A program made the translations under genes and the position numbers. Of a DNA stretch of 5,044 nucleotides, positions 1-5,044 are shown one piece after another; the stretch's first letter is position 1, and every line of letters starts with the position of its first letter. A model generated the notes under the pieces. That model was not told where the DNA came from, made no database searches, and saw nothing but the letters and a program-made list of their open reading frames with translations. Source of the stretch: Chromatiales bacterium (GTDB lineage Bacteria; Pseudomonadota; Gammaproteobacteria; CAMYNG01); NCBI GenBank assembly GCA_027021685.1, contig JALUTW010000534.1, positions 1-5,044 on the forward strand, written 5' to 3'.

Positions 1-499
1 CCTCCCGCGTGTACTCGATGCGTGCGCGGCCCGTGCGTTCCATGAACTCGTCCCCCACGTGGGCGGAGATGTGGCGCAGCCCCACCCGCCAGGCCAGGGA
101 GCGGTGATGGCGGCCCGACAGATAGAGGCCGTAGATCCCGTCCCAGCCGATGTTGTCCTGCGACTGGTCCACGTCGAACTGGCCGTTGATGGCCGCCTCC
201 AGGGTCACCTGCCAGCCGCGCGCCGGATTCGCGGCCGACACCCGCCGCACGATGCCCAGCGGCCCGCCCACCTTGAGCAGGAACCGCTTGCGCCCGGCGT
301 TGGCCAGGGTGGACCGGGACAGGGCCATGGCCTGGAAGCTGAAGGTGGTACGCAGGGGATCGGCCAGATAACGAGGATACATCTGCTCCAGCGGAAACCA
401 CTGCCACCGGGCCTGTGCCGCTTCCCCGCCGTGCACGCCCGATGCGGCCGGCAGGCCAAGTACCACCACCATCACCCGCAGGAAACGGCGCGCGGTCAC
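1..499 (-). CDS. DUF1207-family envelope protein, 5' part only (runs off the left edge)
   Basis: The first 166 codons of a gene that continues past the left edge, with no stop in the visible part. I place the start at GTG 497-499, 7 bases after the putA stop, with a GGGAG-like ribosome binding site at 511-515. An in-frame ATG at 470-472 is the alternative but has no such site and would cut into the signal peptide. The N-terminus looks like a Sec signal: basic TARRFLR, then hydrophobic VMVVVLGLPAASG, with likely cleavage near residues 24-30. The mature part has FPLEQMYPRYLADPLRTTF near residues 35-53, then GWQVTLEAAINGQFDVD, and later RHISAHVGDEF. This order matches my memory of the DUF1207 family, proteins of roughly 400 residues with no assigned biochemical role that are probably outer-membrane or periplasmic. 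The tight spacing implies co-transcription and perhaps translational coupling with putA. Family assignment is moderately sure; function is unknown. Confidence 0.72.
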   Translation of the reverse strand, partial: MTARRFLRVMVVVLGLPAASGVHGGEAAQARWQWFPLEQMYPRYLADPLRTTFSFQAMALSRSTLANAGRKRFLLKVGGPLGIVRRVSAANPARGWQVTLEAAINGQFDVDQSQDNIGWDGIYGLYLSGRHHRSLAWRVGLRHISAHVGDEFMERTGRARIEYTRE

Positions 500-506
500 G
501 GCGGAG

Positions 507-3500
507 CTATCTCCCGCGGCCAGGATCCGCATCCTCGTCGTCCAGCGCCAGCAGGGAGGCATTGCCGCCCACCGCCGCGGTGTTCACCGTCCAGGTGCGC
601 TCGACGGCGAGGCGCGGCAGGTACCAGGGCCCGCCCGCCTTGGGCCCGGTGCCCGACAGGCCCTCGCCGCCGAAGGGCTGCACCCCCACCACCGCACCGA
701 TCATGTTGCGGTTGACGTAGACGTTGCCCGCGCGGGCGCGGCGGCGCACCACCTCGGCCGTGGCTCCGATGCGGCTGTGCACCCCGAGGGTGAGCCCGTA
801 ACCGGTGGCATTGACGGCCTCCACCACCTGCTCCAGATCCGCGGCGCGGTAGCGCACCACGTGCAGCACCGGGCCGAACACCTCGCGCCGCAGCAGGCCG
901 GGGCCGTCCAGCTCGAACACCGCCGGGCCCAGATACCAGCCCGCCCCGCACCCGGCCGGCAGCGGCAGCTCCAGCAGGCAACGGGCCTCGCGGCGCATGC
1001 GCTCCAGGTACCGCTGCACGCCTTCCCGCGCCGTGGCGTCGATGAGCGGCCCCACGTCCGTCTCCAGCCGGGCCGGGTCGCCCAGGCGCAACTCGCGCAT
1101 GGCTCCCAGCAGCATGGCCAGCACCCGGTCCGCGGTGTCATCCTGCAGAAACAGCAGCCGCAGCGCCGAGCAGCGCTGGCCGGCGGAGTCGAAGGCCGAG
1201 GCCAGCACGTCCCGCACCACCTGCTCGGGCAGCGCGGTGGAGTCCACGATCATGGCGTTGAGTCCGCCGGTCTCGGCGATCAACGGCACGATGGGCCCGT
1301 CGCGGGCCGCCAGCACCCGGTGCAGGCGGCGGGCGGTCTCGGTGGAGCCGGTGAAGCACACTCCGGCCACGCGCGGGTCGCGCACCAGGCCCTCGCCCAC
1401 GACGGCGGCCGGGCCCGGCAGGCAGTGCAGCACCTCCGCCGGCACGCCCGCCTCCAGCAGCAACCGCACCACCCGGTCCGCCACCAGCGGCGTGGCGGTG
1501 GCCGGCTTGGCCACGACGGCATTGCCCGCGGCCAGCGCCGCCACCACCTGGCCGGCGAAGATGGCCAGCGGAAAGTTCCAGGGACTGATGCAGGCGAACA
1601 CCCCGCGCCCGTGCAAGCTCAGGGTGTTGGCTTCACCCGTGGGCCCGGGCAGGTCCAGCGGGGTGAACACCTCTTCGAGCTGCTGCGCGTAGTAACGGCA
1701 GGCGTCCACCGCCTCGCGCACCTCGTCCAGGGCGTTGGGCACCGTGCGTCCGCCCTCGGCCACCACCAGTGCCGCGAGCCCGGTGCCGTGGGCCTCGATG
1801 AGATCCGCCGCCCGGCGCAGCACCGCCGCCCGCTCCTGCGGCGGCGCCGCCGCCCACTCCGGCGCGGCGGCGCGGGCGCAGGCCAGCGCCGCCTCCACCG
1901 CGCTCTCGTCCGCCGCTGCCACCGTGCCCACCACCCGTTCCGGCTCGGCAGGTGAACGAACCTCCCGCACCGGCCCGGCGAGCGGCCGGCCGTTCACCAG
2001 TGGTGCCGCGTGGTGGGCCTGTGCGGCGGCTGCCGCCATGTGCCCGTTCAGCTCCACGATCACCGCCGGATCGCTGAGGTCCCAGCCGCGCGAATTGCGG
2101 CGCCGCGGGCCGTACAGCCGCGGCGGCGGGGGCAGGCGCGGGTGGCCCTTGGGCGAGATCCCTTCCAGGCGCCGGACGGGATCGGCCACCAGGGTCTCCA
2201 CCGGCGCCCGCTCGTGGGCCAGGCGGTTGACGAACGAGGTGTTGGCACCGTTCTCCAGCAGCCGCCGCACCAGGTAGGGCAGCAGGTCCTCGTGGCTGCC
2301 CACCGGGGCGTACACCCGGCACGGGACCGTATCCGCGACCGCATACAGTGCCTCGCCCATGCCGTGCAACCGCTGGAACTCCATGGGTACACCCTGCGCC
2401 AGCTCCAGCACCGCCGACGCGGTGTGTGCGTTGTGGGTGGCGAACTGGGGAAAGAAGGCCTCCTCCGCCGCCAGGATGCGGCGCGCGCACACCAGATAGG
2501 AGACGTCGGTGGCCGTCTTGCGGGTGTAGACCGGATACTCGTCGAGACCGCGTTCCTGGGCACGTTTGATCTCCGTGTCCCAGTAGGCCCCCTTCACCAG
2601 CCGCAGCATGATGCGGCGGCCGTGGCGGCGGGCCAGTGCCGCCAGGTGGTCCACCAGTGCCGGCGCCGCCTTGTGATAGGCCTGCACCGCGATGCCCAGT
2701 CCCTCCCAGCCGGCCAGCGCGTCATCGTCGGCGTACACCGCCTCGAACACGTCCAGGGTCAGGTGCAGACGCTCGATCTCCTCGGCGTCGATGGTGAGCC
2801 CCAGGCCCGCCGCCCGCGCCTGCCGGGCCAGGGCGGACACCACCGGCACCAGCTCCACCAGCACCCGCGCCCGCTGCGCGTACTCGAAGCGCGGGTGCAG
2901 GGCCGACAGCTTGACCGAGATCCCCGGTGCCTCCGCCACCGGTGCACCGGGAGCCGACCACGGGGTCAGGGCCTCGATGGCCTGCTCGTAGGCGGTGCGG
3001 TGGCGGGCGGCATCATCGGCGGTGAGCGCCGCCTCGCCCAGCATGTCGAAGGAATAGCGCCGCGGGTCGTTGCCCTCGCGCTGCACGCGCTGCAGGGCCT
3101 CCTCCATGTCCCGGCCCAGCACGAACTGCCGCGCCAGAATGGCCATGGCCTCGCGCACGGCGGCCCGCACCACCGGCTCGCCCAGGCGCGCGGCGAGCCG
3201 CCCCAGCACCTCGCCCGTGCTGCGCGCCTCGGCCTCCTTCAGCTCCACCAGGCGTCCGGCCAGCATCAGGCCCCAGGTGCCCGCGTTGACGAACAGGGAT
3301 CGCCCGTCGCCCAGGTGGCGCGCCCAGTCCGCTCCGCCCAGCTTGTCCGCCAGCAGGCGGTCCACGGTCTGTGCATCGGGCACCCGCAGCAGGGCCTCGG
3401 CCAGGCACATGAGCTGCACGCCCTCGGGTGTGGTGAGATCGTACTCGGCGAGGAAGGCATCGAGCCCGGTCTTGCGCCGCGCGCGCATGGCCTCCACCCA

Positions 3501-3644
3501 CTGGCGCGCACGCGCCTCGATGCGCCGCCGCGCCTCCGGGTCCAGGCCCACTGCGGACAGCAGCGCCTCCACCGCCTCGTCCTCGGAGCGGCGGAGGGCC
3601 GCACTGAGACGCGGCCGCTGGAGAGGTGGCTCGCGGACAAGCAT
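507..3644 (-). CDS. putA: Bifunctional proline dehydrogenase / L-glutamate-gamma-semialdehyde (P5C) dehydrogenase PutA
   Basis: This 1045-residue enzyme performs both steps of proline catabolism. An FAD domain oxidises proline to pyrroline-5-carboxylate and reduces quinone at the membrane; an NAD+-dependent aldehyde dehydrogenase domain then makes glutamate. The proline dehydrogenase barrel spans roughly residues 195-480 and shows RLVKGAYW (348-355), FATHNAHT (401-408), EFQRLHGMGEALY (422-434) and the substrate-binding RRLLE (460-464). The dehydrogenase half (about 530-1035) shows SPWNFPLAIF (687-696), FTGSTETAR (764-772), catalytic Glu791 in AETGG, catalytic Cys825 in SAGQRCSALR, EVFGPVLHV (921-929) and QPFGGEGLSGTGPKAGG (989-1005). 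The length fits compact type A PutA; the ribbon-helix-helix repressor domain of the 1320-residue E. coli protein is absent. I chose ATG 3642-3644: the frame stays open to an ATG at 3743, but that would overlap the cytochrome gene, and compact PutAs begin close to this point. No clear Shine-Dalgarno precedes it. The frame is intact. Confidence 0.96.
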   Translation of the reverse strand: MLVREPPLQRPRLSAALRRSEDEAVEALLSAVGLDPEARRRIEARARQWVEAMRARRKTGLDAFLAEYDLTTPEGVQLMCLAEALLRVPDAQTVDRLLADKLGGADWARHLGDGRSLFVNAGTWGLMLAGRLVELKEAEARSTGEVLGRLAARLGEPVVRAAVREAMAILARQFVLGRDMEEALQRVQREGNDPRRYSFDMLGEAALTADDAARHRTAYEQAIEALTPWSAPGAPVAEAPGISVKLSALHPRFEYAQRARVLVELVPVVSALARQARAAGLGLTIDAEEIERLHLTLDVFEAVYADDDALAGWEGLGIAVQAYHKAAPALVDHLAALARRHGRRIMLRLVKGAYWDTEIKRAQERGLDEYPVYTRKTATDVSYLVCARRILAAEEAFFPQFATHNAHTASAVLELAQGVPMEFQRLHGMGEALYAVADTVPCRVYAPVGSHEDLLPYLVRRLLENGANTSFVNRLAHERAPVETLVADPVRRLEGISPKGHPRLPPPPRLYGPRRRNSRGWDLSDPAVIVELNGHMAAAAAQAHHAAPLVNGRPLAGPVREVRSPAEPERVVGTVAAADESAVEAALACARAAAPEWAAAPPQERAAVLRRAADLIEAHGTGLAALVVAEGGRTVPNALDEVREAVDACRYYAQQLEEVFTPLDLPGPTGEANTLSLHGRGVFACISPWNFPLAIFAGQVVAALAAGNAVVAKPATATPLVADRVVRLLLEAGVPAEVLHCLPGPAAVVGEGLVRDPRVAGVCFTGSTETARRLHRVLAARDGPIVPLIAETGGLNAMIVDSTALPEQVVRDVLASAFDSAGQRCSALRLLFLQDDTADRVLAMLLGAMRELRLGDPARLETDVGPLIDATAREGVQRYLERMRREARCLLELPLPAGCGAGWYLGPAVFELDGPGLLRREVFGPVLHVVRYRAADLEQVVEAVNATGYGLTLGVHSRIGATAEVVRRRARAGNVYVNRNMIGAVVGVQPFGGEGLSGTGPKAGGPWYLPRLAVERTWTVNTAAVGGNASLLALDDEDADPGRGR

Positions 3645-3701
3645 GTAGAGACGGTAGCCCCGGCAGGGGGACAAGGCAAGCCGCGCCGGCGATCCCGTCT
3701 C
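3645..3701 (-). promoter_or_regulatory. Intercistronic inverted repeat between the cytochrome gene and putA
   Basis: On the minus strand GAGACGG (3695-3701, overlapping the cytochrome stop codon) pairs perfectly with CCGTCTC (3648-3654), just before the putA ATG. The enclosed GC-rich stretch contains a smaller candidate hairpin, CCCC-TGCC-GGGG (3658-3669). The 55-base gap has no purine-rich ribosome binding site for putA. The repeat is seen directly. A role as an RNA structure setting putA translation or processing is inference, and short GC-rich repeats arise by chance in such DNA. Confidence 0.35.
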
Positions 3702-4287
3702 AGCGGGTGATGTCGCCCTCCCCGGGGGCCCGCTTGCGGCCATCGATCATGGCGCGGACCAGATTCTCCCGGTGGACCACGCTCTCCACCAGGACGCCGG
3801 CGATGTGGACGAACACCAGCAGCACCGTGAGGTTGGACAGGACCTCGTGGGTCTCCTCCAGAAAGTCCTCCCAGTGCTCGCGCCCGGCCATGAACCCCGC
3901 CAGGGGTCCCGCGTGCTCCTCGGCCCCGTACACCGCCAGCCCGGTGAGGCTGATGAGCAGCAGCAGGACCAGCAGGATCACGATCATCAGCCCCCCGGCC
4001 GGATTGTGGCCCAGGTAGCGCCGGGCCGTGCCCCGCAGCACGTCCCGGGCGTAGGCCAGGGCCGTGCCCGGCGAGGTGACGAAGCTGGAAAACCGGGCGT
4101 AGCGCGGCCCGACGAAGCCCCACAGGATGCGGAACACCACCAGCCCCAGCACCGTGTAGCCGGCCCACACGTGCAGCGCCAGCAGGTCATCCTCGGTGAG
4201 ATAGGCGATGGTGAAGGCCACCACCAGCGTCCAGTGAAACACCCGCACCAGCGGGTCCCAGACCCTGACGTACTGATCCCCGGTCAT
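3700..4287 (-). CDS. Cytochrome b561-type diheme membrane protein (hydrogenase b-subunit-like)
   Basis: A 195-residue integral membrane protein predicted to carry heme b and move electrons between the quinone pool and a partner. Four hydrophobic segments lie near residues 16-30, 39-59, 98-120 and 148-170. Candidate heme ligands sit in helix 1 (His18 in VFHW), helix 2 (His39 in ALHVWAGY) and helix 4 (His147 and His161, 14 apart, in HEVLSNLTVLLVFVHIAG). GHNPAGG (93-99) before helix 3 and the tail HRENLVRAMIDGRKR (172-186) are typical of the cytochrome b561 / Ni-Fe hydrogenase b-type group. No hydrogenase genes are visible, so a hydrogenase role is not supported; many members pair with a c-type cytochrome instead. 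ATG 4285-4287 follows AAGGAGGT (4293-4300) at 5 bases, the strongest ribosome binding site in the window. It is probably the first gene of the operon with putA 55 bases downstream; a partnership with PutA is only inferred. Confidence 0.88.
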   Translation of the reverse strand: MTGDQYVRVWDPLVRVFHWTLVVAFTIAYLTEDDLLALHVWAGYTVLGLVVFRILWGFVGPRYARFSSFVTSPGTALAYARDVLRGTARRYLGHNPAGGLMIVILLVLLLLISLTGLAVYGAEEHAGPLAGFMAGREHWEDFLEETHEVLSNLTVLLVFVHIAGVLVESVVHRENLVRAMIDGRKRAPGEGDITR

Positions 4288-4288
4288 G

Positions 4289-4312
4289 GCACACCTCCTT
4301 TCTCAGGTGTGC
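4289..4312 (-). promoter_or_regulatory. Perfect 8-bp inverted repeat over the cytochrome gene's ribosome binding site
   Basis: On the minus strand GCACACCT (4305-4312), an 8-base spacer and AGGTGTGC (4289-4296) form a perfect inverted repeat. The second arm includes the AGGT of the AAGGAGGT ribosome binding site (4293-4300). The upstream arm also belongs to a second near-palindrome, AGGTATGCACACCT (4305-4318, one mismatched pair), so the half-site occurs three times with one variation. It could be an operator near the transcription start or an RNA hairpin hiding the ribosome binding site. The repeats are seen; the role is inferred. Confidence 0.5.
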
Positions 4313-4314
4313 AT

Positions 4315-4344
4315 ACCTTACCAGAACCGGCTGAAACGAAGCTG
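4315..4344 (-). promoter_or_regulatory. Weak candidate promoter for the cytochrome-putA-DUF1207 operon
   Basis: The terminator at 4350-4392 implies that operon transcription starts between it and the cytochrome ATG. The best match to a sigma-70 -10 box there is an extended form, TGGTAAGGT, with TAAGGT at 4315-4320. No convincing -35 box lies at the usual distance. A start about 7 bases downstream would fall inside the AGGTGTGC repeat, which favours a DNA operator over an RNA hairpin for that repeat. Position is argued mainly from context. Confidence 0.2.
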
Positions 4345-4392
4345 AAAAAATCCCGCCCCACCCCCTCATCGGCCCAGGTCGCCGGGCGGGAT
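4344..4392 (-). terminator. Intrinsic (rho-independent) terminator after the zinc-ribbon gene
   Basis: Read on the minus strand, ATCCCGCCC (4384-4392) pairs perfectly with GGGCGGGAT (4350-4358), a 9-bp GC-rich stem with a 25-base loop, followed at once by TTTTTC (4344-4349). It lies 74 bases after the stop of the gene at 4467-4667 and upstream of the cytochrome gene's ribosome binding site. It therefore probably ends the right-hand transcript. The loop is longer than usual, which lowers the certainty a little. Confidence 0.7.
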
Positions 4393-4466
4393 CGGGCCAT
4401 GGCCCGCGCGCAAAAGGCCCGAAAACGGCGGTCAGAACTTCACGGCAGCGATGCCACGGGCGACCC

Positions 4467-4667
4467 TCATTCGGCCCTGATCTCCACCTTCTGGTTGTTT
4501 CCGCACTTGAAGCAACGAAAGGCCGACGTGTAGGTCCCCCAGCCTTCGATACTGGTCTTTCTCTCGCCGGGACTGACATGACCGCAGGAATCGCACTTTT
4601 CCTTGTAAGTGACCAGATTCCCGTCCTGCTTCAGGATAACCACGCCTTGCAATGCGACTGCTGGCAT
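4467..4667 (-). CDS. Small zinc-ribbon-like protein of unknown function (66 residues)
   Basis: A 66-residue protein with two CxxC knuckles: Cys-Asp-Ser-Cys in EKCDSCGHV (about residues 24-32) and Cys-Phe-Lys-Cys in FRCFKCGNN (about 50-58). Four cysteines in two pairs about 25 residues apart are the layout of a zinc ribbon, a fold used for nucleic-acid binding or for protein contacts. The N-terminus (VALQGVVILKQDGNLVTYKE) looks like beta strands; there is no signal peptide or membrane segment. Start choice: GGAGG at 4674-4678 stands 6 bases before ATG 4665-4667, ideal spacing, whereas the in-frame GTG at 4671-4673 abuts it. The gene starts 26 bases after the stop of the membrane-protein frame at 4694-4942 and is followed by a terminator, so the two may share a transcript. 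I do not recognise a named family; no enzyme function can be assigned. Confidence 0.75.
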   Translation of the reverse strand: MPAVALQGVVILKQDGNLVTYKEKCDSCGHVSPGERKTSIEGWGTYTSAFRCFKCGNNQKVEIRAE

Positions 4668-4693
4668 ATCCACCCTCCAGACATATCCACGGT

Positions 4694-4942
4694 TTAGTCC
4701 CCGCCTTCCCCACCATCGTAATGGTGGCCAGACATTTTCGCAGGTGGATAATCCACTATCCGGTCATTCCAATCCTCATTGGACTCGATAGGTTCACCGT
4801 ATATCAGACTCTTGAAAGGCCAGGGAATCCAACTCCTCGGAATCGCCTCGGGTAAGTGGTCATATACAATTCGGAGAACGATGCTCGCCCCAATATAAGG
4901 AATGATCCATACAAATATGGTTCCTCTCGCGAATCGGTGCAC
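4694..4942 (-). CDS. Short membrane-protein reading frame, probably the 3' remnant of a disrupted gene
   Basis: This 82-residue frame has one strongly hydrophobic segment near residues 8-24 (TIFVWIIPYIGASIVLR), then a polar, Trp- and Pro-rich part (SWIPWPF) and a Gly/His/Asp tail. GTG 4940-4942 is the only possible start before the in-frame stop at 4988-4990, and nothing like a ribosome binding site precedes it. The 15 sense codons upstream of GTG (back to 4987) read on as protein-like sequence, including LFNRFSV, so the coding region probably once extended further. Both the stop at 4988-4990 and another at 5003-5005 lie inside the palindromic element at 4966-5034. Removing the element plus one flanking repeat restores an open frame to the window edge. 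The hydrophobic pattern vaguely recalls small membrane-anchor domains, but I cannot name a family. Base composition is about 47% GC, well below its neighbours. It could still be translated as a short protein. Confidence 0.45.
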   Translation of the reverse strand: MHRFARGTIFVWIIPYIGASIVLRIVYDHLPEAIPRSWIPWPFKSLIYGEPIESNEDWNDRIVDYPPAKMSGHHYDGGEGGD

Positions 4943-4965
4943 GGAGAAGCGGTTGAATAGTTGAA

Positions 4966-5034
4966 AAGCATGAGTCTCATCAGGTACTTAGGAAGCGCGA
5001 ACTTATCTGAGCACCTGAGAGGAGACCCATGCTT
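4966..5034. repeat. 69-bp imperfect palindrome flanked by GTTGAA direct repeats (possible miniature insertion element)
   Basis: The left end AAGCATGAGTCTC (4966-4978) and the right end GAGACCCATGCTT (5022-5034) are inverted copies with one mismatch in 13. After a small asymmetric internal loop the pairing resumes with CAGGT (4981-4985) against ACCTG (5013-5017), then CTTAG (4987-4991) against CTGAG (5007-5011) with one G-T pair. The unpaired tip is centred near 4996-5001. Direct copies of GTTGAA abut both ends (4960-4965 and 5035-5040), as a target duplication would. There is no T-run to suggest a terminator. It could be a nonautonomous palindromic element, one end of an insertion sequence continuing to the right, or a regulatory hairpin. 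Confidence 0.5.
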
Positions 5035-5044
5035 GTTGAAAGTT
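5029..5044 (+). CDS. Possible start of a plus-strand gene cut by the right edge
   Basis: ATG 5029-5031 follows GAGAGGAGA (5017-5025), a good ribosome binding site with slightly short spacing of 4 bases after AGGAG. Only five codons are visible (MLVES), too few to identify anything. Both the site and the ATG lie in the right arm of the 69-bp palindrome, so they could be a chance by-product of it. If real, this gene would be divergent from everything else in the window and translation could be damped by the hairpin, as seen for some transposase genes. Confidence 0.25.

Noticed and set aside
459..485. His-run (YHHHH) in a plus-strand frame resembling a tag or metal-binding stretch
   Set aside because: It is the complement of the hydrophobic MVVVL part of the DUF1207 protein's signal peptide on the minus strand.
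777..3710. Long plus-strand open frames (777-1955 and 2010-3710) opposite putA
   Set aside because: They are antisense to a putA frame carrying all its family motifs, consist of low-complexity His/Arg/Gln/Gly-rich sequence, and are a usual side effect of very high GC at third codon positions.
3645..3743. Longer putA start at 3743, adding 33 residues
   Set aside because: It overlaps the cytochrome gene's 3' end by 44 bases and the added residues (Gly/Pro/Ala/Arg-rich) do not look like a PutA N-terminus.
4393..4406. Perfect 14-bp palindrome CGGGCCATGGCCCG
   Set aside because: It is short, entirely GC-rich apart from the centre, and next to a better-defined terminator; chance is likely in this DNA and no partner site was seen.
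4710..4727. Hairpin CCACCAT-CGTA-ATGGTGG
   Set aside because: Seven base pairs inside the coding region of the short membrane-protein frame, without a T-run; not enough to call a terminator or operator.
4609..4855. Plus-strand frames at 4609-4791 and 4652-4855
   Set aside because: They overlap the zinc-ribbon and membrane-protein frames on the other strand, lack ribosome binding sites and show no recognisable motifs.
4953..5044. Integron attC site at the right-edge palindrome
   Set aside because: The palindrome does not carry the complementary RYYYAAC and GTTRRRY core ends in the required positions; GTTGAAA at the right end fails the last base.

Overview
The window comes from a high-GC bacterial chromosome. 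The gene families, and a compact PutA next to a proteobacterial-type cytochrome b561, suggest a proteobacterium, perhaps a gammaproteobacterium; that assignment is inference. Every gene I can support reads on the minus strand, so gene order runs from the right edge to the left edge.

Right edge (about 4690-5044): this part is clearly less GC-rich. By eye, 84 of 180 bases in 4741-4920 are G or C, against 47 of 60 in a sample of putA at 1441-1500. It holds a short membrane-protein reading frame (4694-4942) that looks like the 3' remnant of a longer gene. Just upstream is a 69-bp imperfect palindrome (4966-5034) flanked by direct repeats GTTGAA. It looks like a small palindromic insertion element and is the most unusual structure here. 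Next comes a 66-residue protein with two CxxC knuckles, probably a zinc ribbon (4467-4667), followed by an intrinsic terminator (4350-4392) that separates this part from the rest.

Main operon (4287 to the left edge): a four-helix cytochrome b561-type membrane protein (3700-4287) is followed by a complete bifunctional proline utilisation flavoenzyme, PutA (507-3644). After only 7 bases comes the 5' part of a secreted DUF1207-family protein (499 leftwards, running off the window). PutA oxidises proline to glutamate and passes electrons from its FAD to the membrane quinone pool and to NAD+. The cytochrome could be a membrane redox partner or simply co-expressed. The DUF1207 protein is expected at the cell envelope. 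PutA has no N-terminal ribbon-helix-helix domain, so it cannot repress its own operon as the E. coli enzyme does.

Two inverted repeats lie at likely control points of the operon. A perfect 8-bp repeat overlaps the cytochrome's ribosome binding site, and a 7-bp repeat spans the cytochrome-putA gap, where putA lacks a recognisable Shine-Dalgarno sequence. I saw no tRNA, rRNA, CRISPR array or identifiable transposase.
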